Source: Manis javanica | Lineage: Eukaryota; Chordata; Mammalia; Pholidota; Manidae | Reading direction: 5' to 3' | NCBI RefSeq assembly: GCF_040802235.1 | Contig: NC_133158.1 | Location: 157,368,401-157,432,400, forward strand | DNA length: 64,000 nt | In this document: one piece after another, positions 34,433 through 47,199 of the stretch | How the letters are laid out: the number at the start of each line of letters is the position of its first letter | How positions within the stretch are numbered: the first letter of the stretch is position 1 | Notes under the pieces: generated by a model | Database searches by the model: none | What the model was told of the DNA's origin: nothing | What the model saw: the letters and a program-made list of their open reading frames with translations, nothing else | Program-made: the position numbers and the translations under genes

Positions 34433-37400
34433 TGCCAGACAAATTTAAGGAAAATCACATATGCATGTTATTTATTCACAAAACAATTATTACACGCCTG
34501 CACTACAGCGGACATTGTCAGGCCATAGTAGAATGGTTTCTGTGGCCTAACTTCCATGATACTCCCACAGTCTGTTTCATTTTCTCTTACTTCACCAGTG
34601 GGCTTCAGTTGGTTCTGTACTCTTCAATTGCAGGCATTTAAAAGGACCAAAGGATATGGAACAAAATGGTAAATCCTTTAAAGGTACTTACAGCCTTGCC
34701 TCCATTCTCCCATGCCTGCCTTTGAGTAGAGACCATACTAATTCACAGATTCTTTCCCTTAGGATGATGTGACATACAGAACTGTGGTGTCATAAATTCA
34801 TTCAGAACAGGGGCTCCTTTTGCCTGTTATTTTTTACCCTGAAGAGAGCAAAGAAAAAGTATCACACACTATGCCCACCTAGTCTTAGATCTTTGCTTCT
34901 AAAGACCATTGTCCATCTGCTTGAACTGGCTCTTTGAGAAATGGTTGATCCCACAGTTACGGCCGAGAAAAAACAAGACGGGCCCAGAGCAACTTACGGA
35001 AAAGCAGGGAGGTGCTGAAAGAATGATGGCCACATGACAAAAGGTTAAAGAACTAACTAGAAAGGGCCCCACCAGCAAAATTAAAGACCATTTGAGCATT
35101 AGAATAGTAATAGTAAAGGATAATGACCTACTGAATAAAATAGGACTCTACACATCCCTACAGACTTACTTAGAAATGTGTAAATTAAAAGTTTGTACTA
35201 AGATACATATAGGTTCAAATTACTTCCCCACAAACCCCTTTAATTTTAAAGGGGGAAAGACAAACTTTTACAGCAAAGCCTGAAAGCCCCCACAATAGTC
35301 AAGTGATCCAAGTGATAATCAATAATGGGATAAAGTGCACTTGAGCACCACTTAATGGGATTCAATAAGATGAAGCACCGCCGGGATTTTGCTATGTTGT
35401 ATAGGACATACAGGTGAGGAAATTGTTTTTAATGAGCTCTCCTTTCCTTGTGTGCCTTTTATTCGGTACTTGTGTTTATCTAGTCAGGAGTTGGACTTAG
35501 TTTGCAGTTTGTTCTCATAGTTCCATTTGTGCATCCCAGTCTTCAACTTTTTCTCGTGTTCAGGGTATGGGGTAGTTTACCTCAAGGCTTTTATTCAGTG
35601 TCTGCTCCTCAGAATCTGTCTCTTGCAGCATTCCCAGCTATAATTCGCTGTTGCTTTTATTCAGTGCTTGTAGTCTGGGGGTGGGGAATGGAGAACAGAG
35701 TGTCCACTGAGGTTCAATTGAAGTGTCAGTCTTAAGCAGGCACTGTAAATCTGAGGCAACAGCCCAGCTCAATGCAGTCTGCAGTCAGAGACTGTGGGCA
35801 CTTGGCCCTTCATCTCTTTAATCATGTTATCATGCAGCAGGCATTCACAGAGAGCCCAGGACTGGCTAGAAATGTGAGAGGAGTAAATGGGTGATGGGTA
35901 CTGGGGGGGCGTGGAGGGGAGCCCAGGAGGAGGGTTGATAGCATCTTTCAGTCAAAAGAGACTCAGTAAGTAGACACCTACCAATTCCACTGAGAAAAAT
36001 GCCAGAGTGGAAAAGTTCAGAAAAGCAAAGGGAGACCACTCATTCTGGGGTTACTTGCCCTGTGTGACTGGGCTGGGGCAAAACTCCACAGAATATTAAG
36101 TCTCCTATTACCCTGGAACTGGAAATTCCTACAGCACCTAGGCCATCACCTCCTACCCTTCATGCCCCACACCCCAAGATGCCTTGGCCTGAACGGGAAC
36201 ACAAAAGATGAGGAGTTTCTCAACCTGCTCTGGCAGCACCCAGGCCCAGGAGAGGAGAAGTTTAGGGCCTAGGAACCAGGTCACTGGAGGGTGGGTTGTG
36301 ACACTGAATGTTACATCACTGGATGTCCCTGAAGGGTAGGTATGGGGAGAAGATTCAAAGTCAAGAGGGTGGAGCTGCATTTTCAATCTGGAGAAGGTCG
36401 TTCGGGGTGGGGAGGTCTGGCTATCAGCCTGAGGGCCTTTGGGGGTCAGAGTAGGGAGGAAGGGGAAAGATTGAAGTGGAGCAGCTGCTGGGAGAGAAGA
36501 GATGCTTCAGGAGAGACAGTTAAAATGACCAGAAAATCATGTCTGGGTTTCTAAGCATCTAGTCAACTGCTCTTTCCAGTCCAGGTATCGAGGCTGAATA
36601 GAATTTGGGCTCAAAAAAAGCTATGATAATTGAAGGGTACTTAAAGGGAAGTCAACAGAGAATTCCTGTCATCATTTAGGGGGAAAATGATCTTTAAAAA
36701 AGCTCCCAGGACACAATTACTGCTCGCAGCTCGGGCACTAGAGTGTCCTTGGTGGGTGCTCAGCGGTTCCCTCAGAGACCTGCCCAGCTCTGGCCCAAGG
36801 TACTTGAGCAAGTTCCTGCTCATAGAACCAGAGCAAAAAAATGAAAATGATCACGTTAGTAATAATCAAAGGTTTTCAAAACTGAGATAAGGTGCTCAAG
36901 CCAATGTGGAAAATTTTGGCTGAATTGAATTTCTGTACTGTGGCTTTCAATGAAATGGAAAATGTTTGTCTGAACCCACAAATAAAGGCCAATTCTCCCC
37001 TGGGAAGAGAAAGGATGTCTTCATACAAGATGTCAAACTAGCGGACCATTCTCCTCTCAGAGGAGAGTGGAATACCATCTCAGCACAGAGACCTTGACTT
37101 CTGTTCTCAGCCTCATAGTCTCAAAATGTGGTCAAGCATGAAAGACAGGCAAAAATCTGGAGCAGGAGACTAGATGAAATATTATTAACTGGACACTGCA
37201 GGGTTTGAACTGGTTTGGATTCCTAAGCAGAAATTGCCACAAGATAATACCCAGTTGGCTACTGACTTCTGAATTTACTTTTCTTCACAAAAAAGCATTC
37301 CAATTAAATTTAAATCTACCTTTCCTACTTGTACCAAAGGACAGTTTATAAATATACCCAAGTTGGAAATTAACTACAATTGGAAAACAGATGCTTGAAG

Positions 37401-38000
37401 CCAGCTTGCCTACTAAATTCTGGCATTTGTTTCTGCCAATGGATTTGATTCCCATCATTAACATACTGAGGTTATTCTGTCTAACAATGACAGGAAACAA
37501 GCACTGATTTATTTCTTCCTGCTTTAGAAGTTGCTTTTGAGAATTAGTTGCTAGGAAACATTTCAACTTTAATCGCATTGGCAGCAGATAGCAGCCATCT
37601 AGAAATAGTTCAGAGAATGTCCCTGTTGGATGATATGACGATGTAAATTGAATCACAGACTACTATAAATCTACTGTGCACGGTCCTATTAAATCATACT
37701 GCCAGAATTTTCTCCCTACTATTGCTATCCACGAGCAGAAGACGTTTTACTTGCACAATTCATTTTGTTTACAAATCTATTTTGTTGTTTGTAAGGAGGA
37801 CAGACTCACTCAAATAACTCAGATAAATGTGCTTGTAACATTTGTTCCATTAAAATTGGGGAGAAAAATAGAAAACTATAAAGTGAATGACATTAAGGAG
37901 CTAAAACTGATCATCAGTCACATAATATATATGTACCAAGTTCCTATCGTGGACCATTGGGAGTGCTAGGTATGCCCGTCACAGTACTGAAGTAAAAAGT
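34433..38000. other. Intergenic, no gene seen
   Basis: Mixed-composition DNA. Stretches at 35.8-36.6 kb are somewhat GC-richer, with overlapping open frames on both strands, but have no CpG cluster, splice context or homology that I recognise. The 123-codon minus frame at 37285-37656 is likewise unsupported. Confidence 0.5.
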
Positions 38001-38420
38001 ATTGTCCTTAAGTTGCCTAAGGCTGAGCATACATGTGGAAACGTTACGATAGTGTTCAGGGTATTACTGAAAGTAAGCAGTAGGAACATTTAGCTAAGTT
38101 TTAAGGGTCAGGAAAAGCTTCCTAAGGAAGTGATCTTTAAACTAAGACAGGAAGTTTGCTGGGCAAATGGGAGGTGAGGAGGAGACTGCTTCTGACAGAG
38201 TGAAAAACGCAAGCAAATGCACAAGGGGGGCTCTGCAATGTGGCTGGAACCACTGAAGTTGTGTTCGTGTGTGTGTTACAGGCTGAGGGTCAAGAAAGGA
38301 ATGCGACAGGCGAGGACTAGATCTTGCAATCCCCTGTGAGCCACATTAAGAAGTTGAGGTTGTATCCTGAAAGCAACAGTGGAAGGTTTTAAGAAGGGGA
38401 GTAAGCTGGAGGTTTTACAA
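38000..38420 (+). mobile_element. Ancient interspersed repeat, family uncertain
   Basis: The text 'agttgaggttgtatcctgaaagcaacagtggaaggttttaagaaggggag' is a familiar old mammalian repeat pattern, but I cannot assign the family with confidence. Confidence 0.45.
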
Positions 38421-38619
38421 AGGGGAATGGAGGGTAAATGTCTCGCCCATCACAATCAACGCTAATATTTAGAATAGGTGTCTGCATGCTCTCTGCGGAA
38501 ATGCGCCTACACCACGACTCTCACAAAGGCCCTTATGAGAACTCCTTATGAAGAACCATCAAAACTCCCCTTTGTCACAACTCATAGGCTTTCAACTAAC
38601 TTGCAGTGCTCACCAAAAT

Positions 38620-38975
38620 ACATACCTATAATTATTTATTTAGCTTTATTTCCCATTTCTCACCCAAATGAATGCTAAGCAACCTTGTTTTCCTCTCTTT
38701 ATATATGCTCTGGTCTCCCAGGATTTGTGTCCTCCTAAGAAGAGACCTTGCTTTGCTCTCTCTCTTTCTGTGTGCAGGTACTAAGGAGAGGCCTAGTGAA
38801 GAGTCAGAGTAAAGGTGGCCATCACAAGTCAGGAAGCAGCCCTTACCAGAAATCAACTCTGCTGGCACCTTGATCTTATACTTTCAGCTTCGAGAACTAT
38901 GAGAAAATAAATTTCTGTGTTTAAGTTATCCAGTCTGTGGTATTTTATTACGGCATCCTAAACAGACTAACACAC
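38620..38975 (+). mobile_element. MaLR-like LTR
   Basis: The 3' part reads 'aactctgctggcaccttgatcttatac...agaactatgagaaaataaatttctgtg...cagtctgtggtattttatta...gactaacaca', the standard end of an old MaLR/ERVL-type solo LTR, including its AATAAA. Forward orientation. Confidence 0.6.
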
Positions 38976-38999
38976 TAGATTAAAATCAAGGTATCAGAG

Positions 39000-39320
39000 G
39001 GGTTCATTCTTTCTGGAGGCACTATGGTAGAATTCTTTTCCCACCTTTTTCATCTTTAGAGGCCACCTATATTCCTTGACGTGTGGTCTTTCCATCTTCA
39101 AAACCAGCAAATGCTTCCATTATAACCTCTCCCTCTCTGACTACAGCTCTTCTGCCTCCCTTTCCCACATTTAAAGAACCCTTGGGATTAAACTGGACCC
39201 ACCTGGATACCCCAGGATAATGTCCCTATATTCAGTTTATTTGATTAACAACTTTAATTCCACCTGCAAATTAATTCACCCTTGCTACATAACATAACAT
39301 TGGGCTTAGGATGTGTACAT
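39000..39320 (+). mobile_element. Old interspersed repeat, unnamed
   Basis: 'ttctggaggcactatggtagaattcttttccc', 'ccttgggattaaactggacccacctgg' and 'cccaggataatgtccctat' belong to a repeat pattern common in mammals. I do not commit to a family name. The same family may be present at 27.1 kb. Confidence 0.45.
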
Positions 39321-39584
39321 ATTTGTGAGGCCATTACTCTCACCATCACAGAAACTCAATCACCCACTCACCTAGGAATGCTTTCAGATATTTGGTCAAA
39401 CACTGTATTACATGATTTTCTGAAAGTATTTTCTTGATGAGATTAACATTTAAGTCAGTAGCCAAGTAAAGCAGATTACTCTCCATAATGTGGGTGGGCC
39501 TTAATAAAAAAATTACTCACATCCCTCAAAGAAGAAAGAATTCTGGCAACATACTGATTTTGAACTCAGATTGCACTATCAGTT

Positions 39585-39765
39585 CTTACCGGGTCTCCAA
39601 TCTGTTGGCCTGCCTTGCAGAATTTGGACTTCACAGCTTCAACAATCATGTGAGTCAATTCCTTAAAATTTATCTTTCTTCCCTTCTTCCTCCCCTATCC
39701 CTCTCCCTCATTCTGGTTTTCTGGAGAACCATGATTAATAACTTTCTGCAATCGATCTTGTGGTG
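39585..39765 (+). mobile_element. MLT1-like LTR end
   Basis: 'cttgcagaatttggacttcacagcttcaacaatcatgtgagtcaattcctt' followed by 'tctggttttctggagaaccatgattaat' matches the 3' end of an MLT1 solo LTR, forward. Confidence 0.7.
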
Positions 39766-39769
39766 AATA

Positions 39770-40650
39770 TTGCTGTATGTGTTTCCTTGTATGCATATTG
39801 AAGAGGTTCTCTGCGGATATTCCTATTATTAGAATCACTAGTTGTAAGGGTATGAATATCTTCATTATCATGACATATTATAACATTGCTTTCCAAATTG
39901 GATATTCCAACTGATTGTCTCAACAGCAATGTATGAGTATTGCTCTTGCTGTACATGCTTACCACATCTTGATATTGTTAGTTTTTGTCAGTTGATAATT
40001 TTAATAAGGACTCTCATTGTTAATTTGCATTTCTGAGATTTCTAATGAGGTTGAGCATATTTTCATTTGTTTGTTGGATGTTCATCTTCTTTCTAATGTG
40101 AATCATCCTTTTACATACTAAAGTCTTTTTTTCCCCATCAGTTTACTTATCTTTTTTCTTATTGATTCACAGAAGTTCTTTTCTAGGTTAACAAATATTT
40201 TATATTATATGCATCACAGATATATTCTCCCAGATTGTGGTTTTGATTTCATTTATTTGTGATGATATTTTTGTGCAGAAATTTTAAACTATCATAGTTA
40301 TCAAGTGTTTGTGTTTTTAGGTGTTTCATGTCTCTCTCAGATTTGGTTTTCATAGTTAGGTCATTAGTTCCCTTGGAACAGATTTTTTTAAATAGTGTGA
40401 GCAGAAACCTAATTTTATTTTACATAAATGATCACCCCAACATCAAGTAATTGTTCATCTTTTCCCTGAGTTGTGATGCCTCTGCCAGCACCAACTTTCA
40501 TAGTATTGTGGGTCTGTATCTAGGGTTCTATTTTACTGATTCATATACCTGTGAAAAGTTGCTCAGTATCAGTAATTCCCTTCCAATTTTCTTGACAGTG
40601 TATTTCCTCTTGAATATCATTCTGATTTGGTCCCTTTGAATGTCAGCTTA
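39770..40650 (-). mobile_element. Old L1 ORF2 fragment, reverse
   Basis: T-rich sequence equal to the reverse complement of L1 ORF2: 'gttaatttgcatttctgagattt', 'gttgagcatattttcatttgtttgttgg', 'gtgcagaaattttaaac', 'tctattttactgattcatatacc'. Heavily mutated, no intact frame. Confidence 0.65.
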
Positions 40651-41929
40651 TTAACTGTGGACCACAGAGCAGGCAGTGAGGAAAGAGCACCCCAGAACAG
40701 GTAATTTAATGTCCTACTAACAGAGATTAATCTTTAGTAATTTCCCAGGAATCAATTCTTTATTTTAGTTATGTTTTTCTTCATTTTGTTTTGTAAAAAC
40801 CAAGTTCAGTCATGGTAAGAAAGAAATATGGGAATCAAATAAAACTTAAAAGGTACATACAATTTTGTCACTAAAGTAGGTAACCTACCCCAACACTCTC
40901 AATTTTATGTCAAATATTTTAGGATACATAATGCATATTTTTAAATCATTGGATACTGAAGTTTTTAATAGAAAAAAAGATGGATAGTCAAAGTTCTGAG
41001 GGTGAAATATATGTTTTTTTTGTTGGGCCTAATGGATGACTGCCTTATATGACCTGTAGAATAGTCTTTATTTTATAGTCATACCTAATGTAAGTGGAAC
41101 CTATGTAAGAAATGTTTTAAAGATAGTATTTATGCAAATGGGAGAATTGGTATTGTATATAGGTCAGAAAGGCTATCTATTGTACTTAGAACTTAAAATA
41201 TTAAGTCGATTGAATCAGGTTCATAAATTCATCATTGTCCACTAAAATGTAGCCAGAGAGGGAAACAAAACAGGGAGAGAAAGGAGGCAGAACCAAGAAT
41301 GCCTGCAGTCTTTAGCCCACTGCAGGGCAAGAGGTTTAGAATGCAGTGGGAGTCTGACCAAACTGGGCTCAGGTCTCAGTCACGGCTGAATCCACACAGG
41401 CCCCTCCCACTGACCATGGAAGTGGGGCACCCACCACGTTATATAAAGTTGCTGGCATTATAATAACGAAAATCTATGTGCAGTGAGGTGATGAGTATTT
41501 AGAAGAGTAGCCACATGTGGACAGTATTGAATATTTGAGGTATGTAAAGTAGCTTAACCTGCACACTTACACGTTTGTAAGTATCTCAGACCTCCTGTCT
41601 GCCCTGCTGGCTCAGATCAGAACCAGCGTAGCTAATAAATCATGCAGGGCAGGATTGTTCTATCCTGTTTCACTAAATGGGAACATGTTGTCTAGTCCAC
41701 CAAACAGGAAACCCAAGTCCTGGGAAAGGTGGAAGTTTGCTTCCTGGTGACTGTGATAAGAGCAGTCACAGCAGCCTTCCGTTAGATGGCTGTCCCTGTC
41801 CTTCGTATTTACCACAAGTTTCAGCCACTTGGTGGGTAGAGAACAGGGAGTCTCACTCTTGTAATGTAAGTCTCACTTACATTAAGTCTCACTTAATGTA
41901 AACACATTTTTTTTTAAATGGGGGTAGGG
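40651..41929. other. Intergenic, nothing recognised
   Basis: No exon or clear repeat was identified. A small near-palindromic patch of TAAGTCTCACTTA words lies at 41858-41900. Confidence 0.5.
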
Positions 41930-42138
41930 ATCTAAGGTGCATGATGGTGAGTTTAGCGAACAATCCTGTATTGCATACATGAAATTTACTAAGAGAGTAG
42001 ATCTTAACTGTTCTCAGCACCAAAAAAAATTAGATAACTGTGTGAGGTGTGAGGTAATGGATGTGTTAACTCATGTATTATAGATCATCTCTCTTCCTCT
42101 CTCCCCATCTCTCTCTCCATCTCTTTCTCTCTCTCTCA

Positions 42139-42170
<32 letters not shown>

Positions 42171-42250
42171 ACACACACATACCTTAAATTTACACAATGT
42201 TACTTGTCAGTTATATCCCAAAAAGCTGGGGAAAAAGAAGGAAAACAAAC
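41930..42250 (+). mobile_element. L1M 3' end split by a microsatellite
   Basis: 'actgttctcagcaccaaaaaaaattagataactgtgtgaggtgtgagg' and 'acacaatgttacttgtcagttatatcccaaaaagctgggg' are the 3' UTR and end of an old L1M. A CT/AC microsatellite has expanded between the two parts. Confidence 0.65.
42086..42181 (+). repeat. Compound CT/CA microsatellite
   Basis: A run of CTCTCTCT words passes into about 20 CA/AC dinucleotides with single interruptions. The Thr/His-rich open frame across it is repeat translation. Confidence 0.95.
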
Positions 42251-43019
42251 ACTAATAATAAATACCCATTTATCCATCACCAAAAAAACAAATCAAAACA
42301 AAAAATACTTGAGATTTGCATCTATGTTCATTGCTCATTTTTCAACCTGTGACTCCAAATAGAAATATACACCCTGGGACCTTGAATGCTCAAGCAACTC
42401 CTGCTGATCCCTGTTCATTTTCTTTTTCATTATTATTTGTGCCAGATCCTACTCAGGCTCCTAGAGAGAATGATGTGAAGTTCCCACAGAGAAACTCCTC
42501 ATGTGGGTAGAGGCCACACACAAGCAGCGTAACCTTAATGCCAGGTGATGAATGGAGGACAAATATTCCATCACCTGTGCTTGTGACTTTCAGAGCTTTG
42601 TTTTGGACTTATTGACTAGTGAACTGAACCTGTTAACCTGGGCTCATTACTCAACGCCTGATAGGTCCAGGCAAGTAAGAAAAAGTTGAGAGGCTGAAGG
42701 TTTAAGACATCGGGAACGAGGGAAGACAGGGGAATTGGCAGTGCAGTCCAGCCTAAAATCTCTCAAATTAAAAAGTAAACAAGCAAAATACTTTTCTGGC
42801 CAAACCCTCACCTGTAGGCTGGCTTCATCAGGGACAAAGGTCTCCATTTGCATTCACCTACCTATAGTGTTGTCATACCTACTCCCTACTTTTCAGAAGC
42901 AAACAACCCATGAGTAAAATTTAAGTACTTAAAACAATTTATTAGAAACATCAGCATTTCCTCATGATTGAAAGTGAGGACTGTAGAAATTCCCAATTAG
43001 AGTTAATTACTCACCTCTG

Positions 43020-43285
43020 CCACCTATTAGCTCCGTGCCTTTTTTTTTCTTTTGCCATTTCTGTGCTTTGGGCAAGTCACATAACCTTGCTGTGGCTCAG
43101 TGTCCTCATATGTAAAATGGGCATATTTGACCCATTCACCTGTGGCTACACCTCCAAATACTCCCAATAGATCTCAGCAGGTTGTTGTGAGGATTCAATG
43201 AGTTATTATATGTGAAGTTCCCAGAACCATGCCTGGCATATTTATAGTAAATATTACAAAATGGTGTTACCTATTATTATGTAAC
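43020..43285 (+). mobile_element. MIR SINE
   Basis: 'gggcaagtcacataaccttgctgtggctcagtgtcctcatatgtaaaatggg', 'gttgttgtgaggattcaatgag' and 'agaaccatgcctggcatatttatagtaaat' are the MIR landmarks in order, forward. Confidence 0.85.
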
Positions 43286-43494
43286 TGAGTTTTCCCTTTT
43301 AAATTAAAAATCTGTTTTTAATTTGATACCTGAGGTTGTCTATTATACTTGCATAGTTCAGTTTTTTGAAATCATTCGATTGCTTTTCTTTTTTAAAATA
43401 CCAAAACATATGATTTCTAGTAGACTTTGTAACAAGCGTATCTACTATACCTAATCCATCAGTTTAGGATTTTGTGGTGTAGTGATGTTGTTAA

Positions 43495-43642
43495 ACGTTA
43501 GCATGCATAATAATTATGCAGATTGCTGGGCCCATTCTGACTCTGGATCTCAGGTGCTGTGTGAGAATTTGTATTCTAAGACTCTTTAATGTAATACTGA
43601 TGCTGCTAATTTGCCTATCAGACTTGAGAACCACTGTCATTG
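43495..43642 (+). mobile_element. MER5A-like element
   Basis: 'atgcagattgctgggccc', 'gactctggatctcagg' and the end 'cagacttgagaaccactgtc' fit MER5A, diverged. Confidence 0.6.
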
Positions 43643-44666
43643 TAAATGAAACATAATAATAGTTCTTGAGGATTTTGAAATAGTAAATCTATTTGTCCCT
43701 GTGTGTACACATCACTACAAATACATACACACATAATTTAAGAGACATATAAATCTGTTAATATCATTTACTATATATTTAAAAGGTAAGACTTATTAAA
43801 TAAAGAATCATATAAGTACAAATATTTAGGATGTTTGACATTCATGTAATATTTACCTAAGTTGCCATGTTGGGCTGTTTTTTAAATTTATAATTTCACA
43901 AACATGGAATTTTTTATTCTCTCAATTTGTCCTTATCTGACAGGTGGCTATATGATCACTGCTTATTCAGAGCAAGAAGGCATCGTGGTTGTTCTCCTTT
44001 ATGCCCATTTTCCATTTTCCCCTTTATCTTTGGCAAAGATACAGTTAAAAAAAAAGAATCAACAAATAAAAACTCTATTTCTTGCTTCAAATGTGATTTG
44101 TGTGTGTGTATGACATTTTCAGAGATTTTCTTTTAAAAGCAGTACTCCTTTTGAAAGTATTTTAAAGCTATATGATGTTGAATTTTTAATAAGTATTAGT
44201 TGCACAGTAGTAAATAACTTAAGGAAGAGGAAAGCCAATCAAAACAATAGTAAGCTTGTATTTTGCAAATGAGTTCTTTTTACCTAAAATTGTGCTTAAG
44301 TTAAAAAGCAGAACAACATTGAAAAAAATTTTCCTGCCATTTATTGTAAAAGTAGGCACTTATACTGCAGGGATTGACTTTCTGGTTTTATGATACATGG
44401 TATATTTTTGACCAGTATATATCATGTGTTTTTATGAAAGTAGGAAGAAATAGGATTTGAAGTATGAAAAACTGGGCGCTTTAAGCAATAGAAAAAAATT
44501 TAGATTGATACTGATTTGATTAAATTTTCTTACCTGTTGAAAATGCATACATTCATTATTAAAGTAACTGCATCCTTAAGAGAAAGAATTGATCCTAATC
44601 ACTCTTTACTAATGTATGTAGTGTCCAAATATATAAAATGGTATAACTCTTCTCTTTCACTCAAAT

Positions 44667-44767
44667 TAGACACCAAATCTTCTGGAATTCTGCCAACAGA
44701 TCAAACAGTGTTCCCAGGTCAGGTGATACCACCTGAGACTCAAGTGTCAGGCTTAAAAGATCTGTAA
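44667..44767 (+). other. Possible relic N-terminal exon of the second scramblase gene
   Basis: The frame 44516-44767 ends with a Pro/Thr-rich stretch (ILPTDQTVFPGQVIPPET) preceded by an AG acceptor-like site ('actcaaattag', 44666). Two GT sites follow inside (CAG-GTCAGG and CAG-GTGATA near 44717-44722). Its composition and order (T-x-FPxG...PP) loosely recall the PLSCR1 exon at 15578-15658, and it lies upstream of the paralogue exons on the same strand. The similarity is weak and may be chance. Confidence 0.15.
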
Positions 44768-46035
44768 AGACTACCAAAAGAATGGTCTGGGTTTTTTTTC
44801 CTGATTGGTTTTTGGCACTGTACTGTTCTGCTGTATAGGCCACAGACATCTACGTATGCAGTATGGAACTGATCCAGTTTTCAACTGCAGAAATAGTGTC
44901 AGGTTCACCTCAAGCCTCAAATTAATTTTATGGAGTTGATGTTTAGAGAATTGTTAGTCAAATCACTCTCTTAACAGAAGTTTCCTGAAGAACTGATTTC
45001 ATACAGTGTTAGAGAATTAAGAGTGATTGGTAGATAATTAAACTTAATTATATCAGCACATGAAAGAAATAGGTAAAGCTATAGCATTTTTGCTTATAAA
45101 CCAAAATATGATCAGGATTTGATTTCATCTCCTGAATTTCCTACCTGTGTGATTTTGGATAAAACTTTAATGAAACCTCTCTAAGCTTTGAATTCTTTAT
45201 TTCTAAAATAGGTTAATAATTCCCTTTCTGAGGTTTTTGTAGGATTAAATAAACATGTTTTACCATTATTATTACATTTATTGTTAATGCACCACCACTA
45301 ATTTCAGCTCTACTTAGATAGATGACATTACACTGTAATAATTTTTTATGACTTTCAGATGATGCATATCATATCCTGAGACTATTTTTTTAAAACAATA
45401 ATGTTATTCATTCTTGGTATTGGATATAGCTAATCTAGCATTTTCTACCCTGAAGACATAAGTGTTCTCCTATACTACCATGTGCATTTGTGACATAAAT
45501 TTAGTCTTTGATATGTAATTCAAGTAATTATAATTATATTTGTATGTATTTACTGAACAATTTACATTTTCTAATTTTGTTTTCTTAAAGGTTTATGTTA
45601 AATTGTGAATTCACAGTGTTAATTTAGCTTAATTTCTACATATCAAAACATGAACAGTGGAACTTACTTTAGTGCTCATAAAGGAGTATTTGAGAGTATA
45701 ATCATAACTATAGAATTGTATACCAGAGGAAACCTTTTAATTTATAGATAGAAAACAGAGACTAATGCTTTTTAAGATGGTTAATGGTAAAGCTCATTAT
45801 ATGAATATAACCTTTTAACAATTCTGGTTTTTTGAGGTTTCTATATAACCTCAGGATTCTTGTAAAAGTATAGGAAATGTAGCTTATTCTTTTCAGTGAC
45901 TGAAGAAAAGGAAATTAAGAGGGCAGTTCTGGATGAAAAGGCTTGTAAAAGGCAATAATATGGCTCTTTCAAAACTCCAAATATACTTGATTTTGAATGT
46001 TACATAGTATCTCTATACTTCTTTTAATCATTTTG
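44768..46035. other. Intergenic with a MIR
   Basis: A forward MIR lies at about 45125-45290 ('tgtgtgattttggataaaac...ctctctaagctttgaattc...aggattaaataaa'). Nothing else was recognised. Confidence 0.55.
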
Positions 46036-46419
46036 TCAGTTTTCTGCAACCGAGTGATTACTGGGGCCACAGGGCACAGCTCTGGCGTACTCGTTGCTTC
46101 CTCCTGGTCCAGAGAAAGGGGAGGATTTCAACATGTTAATCTGGCTGAGGGTTGGCCTGTGACCTAAACAACCCTTCTCATCTTCTCCATGGAGATTAGC
46201 TACTTGAGGGACATAGTTCCTTGTGGACTGACCTAACTTCATCTTTGACAATGTGGCAGCCTTTATCATGGACTTTCCCCCTTTAATGATCAGTGGGCAC
46301 TTGTCTCTCCCTCCTGTACAGTTAGGGCTGTGAGATGCTAAAGCTCTGTCCCGTTTATGGGCAACACCCCCAGCCAGGGCTTCACTGACATCATGGGCAG
46401 GGACGAGGTTGCCTTTCAT
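46036..46419 (-). CDS. Unrecognised 127-codon ORF, possible retrocopy or LTR-element relic
   Basis: An ATG-initiated minus-strand frame opening MKGNLVPAHDVSEALAGG runs 127 codons to TGA. The frame stays open 14 codons upstream of the ATG. It is Lys/Gly/Ser-rich with no hydrophobic helix and no Cys/His motif. I do not recognise it. The surrounding 46.04-47.2 kb is GC-richer than its neighbours, and a second minus frame (46925-47191) lies upstream. This suggests an inserted block such as a processed pseudogene or an endogenous-retrovirus fragment. No poly-A tail, splice sites or target-site duplication were found. It could equally be a chance frame. Confidence 0.25.
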   Translation of the reverse strand: MKGNLVPAHDVSEALAGGVAHKRDRALASHSPNCTGGRDKCPLIIKGGKSMIKAATLSKMKLGQSTRNYVPQVANLHGEDEKGCLGHRPTLSQINMLKSSPFSGPGGSNEYARAVPCGPSNHSVAEN

Positions 46420-47199
46420 GCTCAGACTCACAGGATGTGCAAGTCTCTTCTCGTGGTTCAAGGGGGTTTACAAGTGTCCACGACTGTTGTGTTGTCTAGC
46501 TAAGATTAGCAAATGGGCCCATGCATGAGGGAAGTTCACCACTGTGTTCCTACCCCTCTGTTTCAGGGTCCTTGTGCAGTGAAGTTGCTCTCTCTCCTCC
46601 GTTTCTAATATATATCACTTCTGTTTTGAGATACCAAAGTCTGCACCGTTCTGTGACCCAAAGTCTGTTACCAAATGTGATGTCCTAATTCACATTCTAA
46701 TTAGCCTTTCTCCCTTTTGTGTATGTCTGAATGGGGATTTCTCAAGAACATCCCTTTACACAAGGTGCAAAAAAGTAAACCAATACAACAAAAGACTACA
46801 TACAACACAGCTCATTTTATGAACCATAGTGTAATTTAAAAAATTCTTTCTATGATCATTGTTTAACAGAGAGTGGTAGAGCCTTGAGTATCAGTAAGTC
46901 CATGAGTAGGCAGCCCCAACGTGGTCAATTATTTGAATTTAGGGTGTGGTGCTTGGCACTCCACTTCCTGCCTTTGCTACCGTTCCAGGACCTCAGTAGA
47001 ATGATCGGCTTTATATCTGTATACACATAAGTATTCATAGAACTAATAAGCTTTGAAGTTCTGAATGGAATGTTTATTGTTGTGTCTGCTTGGCTTCCCC
47101 ATGTTAGACGACTCCTCACAACTTTGAGCGGCTGCGGATGTGGGCAAAACAGAGAATCAAGCCTCTTCAAACTCACCCCCAAGGTAGCCATTTCACGTG

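Noticed and set aside
42073-42255. Thr/His repeat protein frame
   Set aside because: It is translation of the CT/CA microsatellite.
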